From: Euborellia annulipes | Taxonomy: Eukaryota; Arthropoda; Insecta; Dermaptera; Anisolabididae | Direction: 5' to 3' | NCBI GenBank assembly: GCA_023213315.1 | Contig: JAKCPI010014121.1 | Coordinates: forward strand, 1-64,000 | DNA length: 64,000 bases | Shown: positions 37,401 to 46,400 of the stretch, piece by piece | How the letters are laid out: each line of letters starts with the position of its first letter | Position numbering within the stretch: position 1 is the first letter of the stretch | The notes under the pieces: model-generated | The model's database searches: none | What the model was told of the DNA's origin: nothing | The model's input: the letters and a program-made list of their open reading frames with translations, nothing else | Translations under genes and position numbers: made by a program

Positions 37401-40400
37401 TTCTCGTATAGAATATAAAGAGAAAGTATTGTTATCATAAAAAAATTCGACTTTGAGATTTTGATATTTCACCACGTTTTAGACCTCCCTGAGGCCAAAA
37501 ATACCATTTTAGGCATTATGTCTGTGTGTGTATCCGTGTGTGTGAACACGATTGCTTAAAAACCAAAGCAGCAAGACGAATGAAACTTGGTATATGCTCC
37601 TTACACTAAAATTGTAGATTTCTTTCAACTTTTGGAGTAAATACGTCACCTGGAAGTTGTACTTTACCTAATAGGTTTTTTCAAAAACTTTGAAATTTTC
37701 AATTATTTTGTTATATTACTTTCTCGTACTCTATATATGAAATATATAGGAGAGAAAGTATTGCGATCATGTCAAAAATTCGATGTCGAGATTTTGATGG
37801 ATATACATGTTTTGAGGTCCCCTGAGTCCAAAAAAGTGGGTCCCGCAAATTGGTCTGTGTGTGTGTGTGTCTGTGTGTGTGTAACGATTTTTAGCATGAA
37901 GGAATTGAGCTACCGGATTGAAATTTTATATTTAACTTAGGTACCTTTGAAGAATCTCAAAATAAGCTTTTGAACAAAATCGGCCAAAAAGTACTAGTAC
38001 TTTACTGATGTACTTTTTCAGTTTTTTTCGATTTTCTCAAAATTCCCTCCAAGGATTTTTTTTTTTTAATTCATAAAGCAACTATTTTTTAGATGCTCTT
38101 TAAAATGTATATTCTCATTTTGCCGTTGAAATCTTCTGAAGACCACTTTACTCTTGTTCTTCATAGGAAATATAGAACTGGTTGCCATGGTAACGGAATT
38201 TAAATCTTTTTCTTTTTATTAGATTAAAAATCAATTATTATTTAAATTCCCATTTTTTTTTATTTTTTTCTGTCTAATTGTTTCCGGGAAAACATATATC
38301 ACTCTCTCTCTCTCTCTCTCTCTCTCACTTGCAAACATTATCGTCTCTCTCTACTCTTTTTAAATTCCCTTTCCACCTTATCTTCGCATAGGAACAATGT
38401 TAATTTCCTATAGGGATTTGTATGTTAATTTCGATTCAAAAGGGGGTCCCCTTTGGAACTTTTTACGCATTTAAAATTTTTTTTTCCAATTCTTATGAAA
38501 TTTTGTATTTATTTACGATTCTATATTGTGTATAAAATGTCCAAATATGAGATTAAAATTTGGAAAAATAACCATAGTTTATTTCAAGCAGTCAACATTT
38601 AAAATGCAAGTTTGAAACAAAGGTGCTATGGGAAACTAAATATATCTCGACACAAAAAATCTGGTGTGACCAGCACGGTGCACAACTTTCTCTTACCGAA
38701 GGGTAAGAGAAAGTTGTGTGCTGTGCGCCAGTCACACCAGATTTTTATTTATATTATGATAAAATAGTCAATTTTAAAAAGTTTTTATTCCTTGACATTT
38801 TTCCGAAAACTAAATAGTTTTTGAAATAATCAACGAAGAAAACGACATTTTTCGTAAATTTTGGAAAGAAAAATCAAAACAAAATGTTACAGGTGTCATT
38901 AAAAAACGTATATATGAACAAATGAATTTAAAAAAAGAAAATCGATTTTTTTCAAGGGGTCGTCCATATATTACATAACCAGTGGCGTACCGAAGGGGGG
39001 GGGGGGGGGCGGTCCGCCCCAGGCCCCGAGCCGGAATAGGCTCCCATATATTTATAAAAAAAAAAAATTTAATGAAAATTTCTCTTTGAGAGGCTCCGGG
39101 GCCCTCAGGGCTCAAGTAAAAACGGAAAAATTTTGATAAAAAAAAAAAAAAAAAATTTAATTAAAATTTTTCTTTGAGAGGCTCTGACCCCTTGGGGTTG
39201 AGGGATATACGGTATTTTAAAAATTTTTTTGTGCATGGAGGAGAGGGATATTTAAAGATGAGCACCCCCCAAAAAAAAAATTCAATATAAGGCCCCCTCT
39301 TCTAGTGCCGCCCCAGGCTGCCTCGGTACGCCTCTGTACATAAAGCCTTTTTTGACGATTTTCTAGTCCCCATGACATGGGGTAGGGGGGCATGTCAAAA
39401 GAGAGACAATATTGGATTCTTGGCGAAAATTTGATGTCGAGATTTTGATGGATTTTGAGGTCCCCAGGATCCAAAAAGTGGTTTTCGCAAAATGGTCTGT
39501 GTGTGTCTGTCTGTCTGTGTCTCTGAACAAAATATCTCAAGAATGAGAAAATCTGGTGTGACTGGTCGCACAGCTCACAACATTCTCTTACCTTCAGTAA
39601 GGTAAGAGAAAGTTGTGTACTGTGCTTTGCAAGAGATGAAAAACAAAATTCCATAAGAATCTTATTTTAAATTTTTATTATAAATAAAATATATAGGTAA
39701 GAGGAGAGGGGTACCGAGGCAGTTGGGGGCCTGGGTGGCACTAGAAGAGGGAGCCTTTATACATTTTGTACCAGAGGTGTAAGCTTCTAATGAATTTTTT
39801 TTTTTTGGAGGGGGGGAGTGCTCATATTTAAATATCCCTCTCCTCCATACACAAAAATATTTTTAAAATAACGTATATCCCTGAACCCCAAGGGGTCACA
39901 GCCTGTCAAAGAGAAATTTTCATTAAATCTTGTTTTTTTTTTTTATCTAAATTTTTCCGTTTTTACTTGAGCCCTGGGGGCCCCGGGGCCTCTCAAGGAG
40001 AAATTTTCATTAAATTTTGTTCTTATAAATATTTGGGGGCCTATGCCGGCTCAGGGCCTGGGGCGGACCGTCCCTTCCGCCCCCCCCCCCCTCGGTACCC
40101 CACTGGATAAGAGAAAGTAAAAGGTCAAGTGATATTCCTTCGCAACAGGAAAAAGTAAAAAATGGAGTGATTTGAGTTATGAGGGGAAAATTTACTTTAA
40201 AAAAATATATAATTATATTGTTGGCTTTTGTAAATACGTAAAAAAAAAAAAAAAAAAAAAAATTATTTTTATATACAATTTATTTACAAAATGTGTGGAG
40301 TCGTGATTCGTACATTTCGAAAAGACAATAATATTTTGTGATTGAATTTCAATTTATTAAAATGTTTATTTTTTTTCTTGAAATAAAAAATAATTTTAAT

Positions 40401-43400
40401 ACAAAATTCGAACGAGAAACAGTATAAAGGGCAGAGAAAAGGAAAATAAAGAATTCTTTTGGACAAACAAAGGTGTGAAGCAAGGGTGCCCACTTAGCCC
40501 AACCCTCTTTAATATCTACCAGTATATAAATGATATGGAGGAGGAGTGGGAAAGAAAAAATATTGGAGGAACGGTGATTGGAAATAAGAAGATATTTTGT
40601 ATCAAATTTGCGGATGATGTGGCGATAATAGCTGAAGAGGAGAGTGAATTAAAAGAAATGATTAGCCCATATAAGCCCAAAACTTTTTTGGTCACGGATT
40701 TTTTTTATTTTTTGATATGTGGTCACGATTGGGTCCTAGAACATGAAAATAATTTTTTTTTTCTCAATTCCTTTTTTAGGATGAATTAGGGCATGGTGCG
40801 AAAACGCACCACCGGGCACATGGGATGTCAAAAGTTCCCCGCCTATTAACTACATAAGAGTGTATAGCGAAGAGGAAGGAAATGGAATTGGTCCAAATTT
40901 TTGGCTTCCGGGTTACCAAGAAAATACAAAAGAATAATAGGCATTATTATTATTAGGCCTATTATTATTATTATTATTATTATTTATTTAGAGGATAAAG
41001 GTATTTTGTTTTTGATTTAGGATTGGAACAACCGATCAAACCATTGACACTAAACACTCCTAACAATTGAATCCCTCTTGCTTTAGGTTTCTTACTGCTT
41101 CAAATTGCAAGATCTCTACAGATGCCAGGCATTTTGGGTACAAAAATCTATTCTCTAATGAAAGAAAGAATTGCCCACCACCATTTCTTCGAACGAATAC
41201 CTATGTTGCCGATAAACGGCGTTGTTTTTAATCGAAACGATCAATGCCGTCCATATTTTTATTATACATATCAACCAGTAGTGGGTGCTCCATTTATTTT
41301 TTGCAATTTGAATCAGTAAGAAACCCAAAACAAGACGGATTCAATCCTTAGGAGTGTATAGCGTCAATGGTTTGATAGGTTGTTCCAATCCTAAATCAAA
41401 AACAAAATACCTTTACCCTCTAAATAAATAAAAATAATAATATAGGCCTAATAATAATAATGTTTTTTATCCATGTGTATTTTCTTTGTAATCCGCAAGT
41501 CGAAAGTTTGGACCAATTCCACTTTTTTCCTCTTCGCTACGTAGTGTTTAGGCGTGGAAAGTAATAATAATTTTGATATCCCATGTGCCCGGTGGTGCGT
41601 TTTCGCACCATTTAAAAAGATGGACCTATATCTCTAAAACTTAGAAATTGACATAATAGCTAACTATTGGATATCATTTAGTAACTCTCTAAAAAACATA
41701 AAAAACACCTTTTATTTGAATATGAGCGAATTATAAAGTAGAAATTTAATCTTTTCTTCGAGAAGTCGATGAAATTTCAGAAGTGAAAATTAGTGACAAC
41801 TTTAGACAAACCCTGTGACCTTCTATTAAACTTTGACAAGTGAATGAGTGAATTTCCTTGGAGAATAGAGTCTTGGCTTTAATATAAAAAAAAACACCAA
41901 TAATTTATTTCAACTACTTTTTTAGAAAAATAAGATTTTATAATAATATACGAAATGGTGCGTTTTCGCACCACCGGGATTATATGGGTTAGAGACCTGG
42001 AACGATACTGCAAGGAAAACAAATTAACAGTAAATTCAGAGAAGTCAAAAGTAATAATTTTCAAGAAAGGAAGAAGGAAAAGATCAAGAGTGTACTTTGA
42101 AGGAAAGAAAATCGAAGAAAGAAGCAAATTTAAGTATTTGGGAGTCATTTTCTCGTCAGGAAACTCAAGAAAGGAACATCTGAAAGAGCAAGCAAGAAAA
42201 GGAAAAAACATAATAAGAGCGACGTGGGGCCTGATCAAAAGGAGCCCAACAAAAGAACTCACAAAGAAAATACTACTCTACGAAAGCCTAATACAACCAG
42301 TCATCATGTATGGATCAGAACTATGGGGATGGACAGAGAAAGAAGAAATCGAGAAGATACATGCAAGCTATATGAAGACCATAATGGGTATACTAAGAAC
42401 GACACCAGAATACATTTGGAGAAGGGAATTAAGAAGAACAAAGATGGCAACAGTAGCACTAAAAAAATAAAATAAAAAAAAAGATTTTTAAAAAAATGCT
42501 TTTATTTAAATTGAACTAAAAAGAGAGAAATAAGAAAGAAATAATTTAATTGTTCTTGTTAAAATTTTTTAATATTTATGACTTAAAATAAAAGCGTGGG
42601 GCGCTTCGAAGTGATTCCGAGGCTCGCGCCCCACGCTTTTATTTTAAGTCATAAATATTAAAAAATTTTAACAAGAACAATTAAATTATTTCTTTCTTAT
42701 TTCTCTCTTTTTAGTTCAATTTAAATAAAAGCATTTTTTTAAAAATCTTTTTTTTTATTTTATTTTTATTTTAAGCTTTTTAGTCTTTTAGTCTTATCAA
42801 AAATCATCAATATGATAAAGTACCACATTAGTTTGGCCTGTATTGATTTGGTTCAATTGAAAAATTATTCATTATCATAAAAAAATGACTCGTAAATATC
42901 AAAATTCAAAACTATAGTTAATAGGGCCTTATTTGCGTGAGGCTTCAAATAAAGTACCACATTAGTTTGGTCTATTTTGATCAAAACCACCATATAGTGG
43001 CGTCATCAAAAATGACTCTTAAGTATTACATTTCACACCTCTAGCCCATCGGGAAGTCTTTTGAAATTACATTAATTCGCGAAGGGTTTCAAATAAAGTA
43101 CCACATTAATTTGGTCTATTTTGATCAAAACCACCATATAGTGGCGTCATCAAAAATGACTCTTAAGTATTACATTTCACACCTCTAGCCCATCGGGAAG
43201 TCTTTTGAAATTACATTAATTCGAGAAGGGTTTCAAATAAAGTACCACATTAGTTTGGTCTATTTTGATCAAAACCACCATATAGTGGCGTCATCAAAAA
43301 TGACTCTTAAGTATTACATTTCACACCTCTAGCCCATCGGGAAGTCTTTTGAAATTACATTAATTCGCGAAGGGTTTCAAATAAAGTACCACATTAGTTT

Positions 43401-46400
43401 GGTCTATTTTGATCAAAATCACCATATAGTGGCGTCATCAAAAATGACTCTTAAGTATTACATTTCACACCTCTAGCTCATCGGGAAGTCTTTTGAAATT
43501 ACATTAATTCGCAAAGGGTTTCAAATAAAGTACCACATTAGTTTGGTCTATTTTGATTAAAACCACCATATAGTGGCGTCATCAAAAATGACTCTTAAGT
43601 ATTACATTTCACACCTCTAGCCCATCGGGAAGTCTTTTGAAATTACATTAATTCACGAAGGGTTTCAAATAAAGTACCACATTAGTTTGGTCCATTTTGG
43701 TAAAACCAAACTCACAATTTGCGTCATCAAAAATGACTCTTAAATATCAAATTTCACACCTCTAGCTCATCGGGAAGTGTCCTTAACAAAGCCATAAAGT
43801 TGGTGACCTTGAAAGAGTAAGTTAAATAAAAGCATTTAAAAATATCGCTAAAATTCATAAATAGAATAATGAATATGGACGAAGAGCGACTTTCGAAAGT
43901 GTGTCTCAAGGAAATATTAAGAGGGGTAGAGAATAGGAATGGAACACGGTGGGGTGAGGAGTTGAATAAGAGATTGGAAGGACTGGGGGATGATCTGGAT
44001 AGGGAAGAAGAACCAACAAGAATAGAGATGATGAAAGATATAATAAAGACAGACATGGAACAAGACATTCAAAAAGATTGGTGTAAAAGTGACAACTCCA
44101 AATACTGCCCCTATTACAAGCATATAAAGAAAGACATTTTAAAAGAAAATTATTAGCAAGAAACAAATTGGAAGGAAGAAACCAAGATAATATGGGCCAG
44201 AGCAAGGTGTATTAAATTTCAACTTTCCTATTTTTGTCGTCATGGCTTGTGACGTCATAACTTGTAGCGTCACGGCCTTTGACGTCACGGCTTGTAACGC
44301 GACATGCTGATAGAGAAACGAAAAAATTTGTGTCCATCAAAATAAAGTTTCACTTTAAAAAAAAATACAAAATTCATAAATACTAAAGATTTTTTCCATT
44401 ATTTATAATTTTTTTTAGATTTTAGAATTTATGAGAGTTAATAAAATAATTATTTAAAAACAAAAAAAAAAAAAAAATCATTGTGTGGTTTTAAGAAACC
44501 ATGATGCAAGTGAAACTTTTTTTTCGAATCGTCGGCGTTTAAGGTGCGCGTCCCAAAAAGCCGTTCGAAGACGATTCAATACCGAGTTACTCTAGGCGGC
44601 AAGAGATGGCGTTAGTTTTTCCCATAGGGATACAAGGGATTTATTCCATTTCAATTGAAAGTTTCCAGCTAATTAATTAAGGGTAAAAAATTAATTATTT
44701 TTTAACACAATGATTACTAATTTAATTATCTATAAGATATAGAGCGAATTTTTTTAAAATATCTTTTATTTAATGCGATTAATCTAAAAAAAATTTTATT
44801 TTTTCGAAAATCAAAAAAAAGGTCTTTTATAAGTTGTAGATATTATAAATAGCTTTAATTTAATTAATAGCTGTCATTTTAAATTTTATTAAAATCGATT
44901 GAAAAATAAATTTCTTTAGGAGGAGAGGTCCCCCCCCTGGCAGGGCCAATAGAACTTTCTGAGGTCTTAAATACCATTTTTCAATTATTTACACCCTAGA
45001 GAAGCGTCATTTTAAATTTTATTAAAATCGATTGAAAAATAAATTTTTGGGGGGAGGTGCCTCCCCTGGTAGGACCGGTAGAACTTTCTGAGGTCTTAAA
45101 TACCATTCTTCAATTATTTACACCCTAGAGAAACGTCATCTTAAATTTTATTAAAATCGAAAGAAAAATAAATTTTAGGGGGGGGGAGGTGCCTTCCCTG
45201 GTAGGGCCGGTAGAACTTTCTGAGGTCTTAAATACCATTTTTCAATTATTTACACCCTAGAGAAGCGTCATTTTAAATTTTATTAAAATCGATTGAAAAA
45301 TAAATTTTTGGGGGGAGGTGCCTCCCCTGGTAGGACCGGTAGAACTTTCTGAGGTCTTAAATACCATTTTTCAATTATTTACACCCTAGAGAAGCGTCAT
45401 TTTAAATTTTATTCAAATCGGGTGAGTGATTTGTGAACCCCTGATAAGGGGGGTTCCCTTCCCTAATTTAATATATGATTTGATATCCTAAAACCACCCC
45501 TGGATAATTTTTTACCCATTAAAAAAAACACCATGAAAATCGGACCAGTAGTTTCGAAGTATATGCCAAGAAACCTGGTGCGAGTCGTTGGTGACGTCAA
45601 GACTTGTGACGTCTCGGCTTGTGACGTCACGGCTTGACGTCACGACATGTAACGCGACATGCTGATAGAAGAGCGAAAAAATTTGTGTCAATATAAATAA
45701 AGTTTCACTTTAAAATATTTCTTATATTTCTTAAAACGCAAATAAATATAATTATTTTTTCATTAGGGAAAACAATAAGTATTTTTTTGTTTTGGCGAAG
45801 GCTTTGGGGGGGGCCTGGGTCCCCCTGAATATGCCACTGGGCACTACTATTAAGGCTAATGTCAAAGTATTTGAATAGGCCTAAACTTTAAAGGGTGGTA
45901 GCGACCCCTAAAATCTTGCTAAAAAATTCGCAAAAATTTCTATAATTCTTTTTAAATGAGTAGAACAAAATAGCAGGGTGCCCAGGTATAAATTGCAAAA
46001 ATCAATTTTTAAGGACCACCCAAGGGCCGGATCTAGCGGGGGCAGTGGGTGCGTGTGCCCCGGGCGGCAGATATCAGGGGGCGGCAATAAAAGAAAGATT
46101 TACTAAAAAAAAGATAAAATGATATGAATTTTGTATAAAAAATTTTAAGGAGGGGGGCGGCAAATTAAATTTTGCCCCCCCCCCCCCTAAAAAATCTCCT
46201 AATTTCGGCCCTGGAGTACCCTATATCATCATCAATATAAATATCACATTTTAAGTTAAGAACATGTCGATAACTGAGTATCCTTTGTCCAGATATTGTA
46301 TTATTCTTTATTTGACAACAACAACAATACATAGTGCATAAACAATCTTCATCGAAGCAGAGGCGTACCGAGGCAGTTGGGGGCCTGGGGTGGCACTAGA

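Larger units (their letters stand above)
40440..44220 (+). mobile_element. R4/Dong-like LINE, split by two insertions
   Basis: Three collinear coding pieces belong together: 40460-40663 (reverse transcriptase core), 41978-42470 (thumb and C-terminal part) and 43869-44215 (C-terminus). A piggyBac-like element (about 40664-41976) separates the first two and the palindrome/144-bp repeat element (42481-43842) separates the last two. The 5' half of the LINE is absent. Confidence 0.75.

Noticed and set aside
41122..41319. 65-codon open frame
   Set aside because: It lies in the loop between two inverted arms of the piggyBac-like insert and has no recognisable motif or start context.
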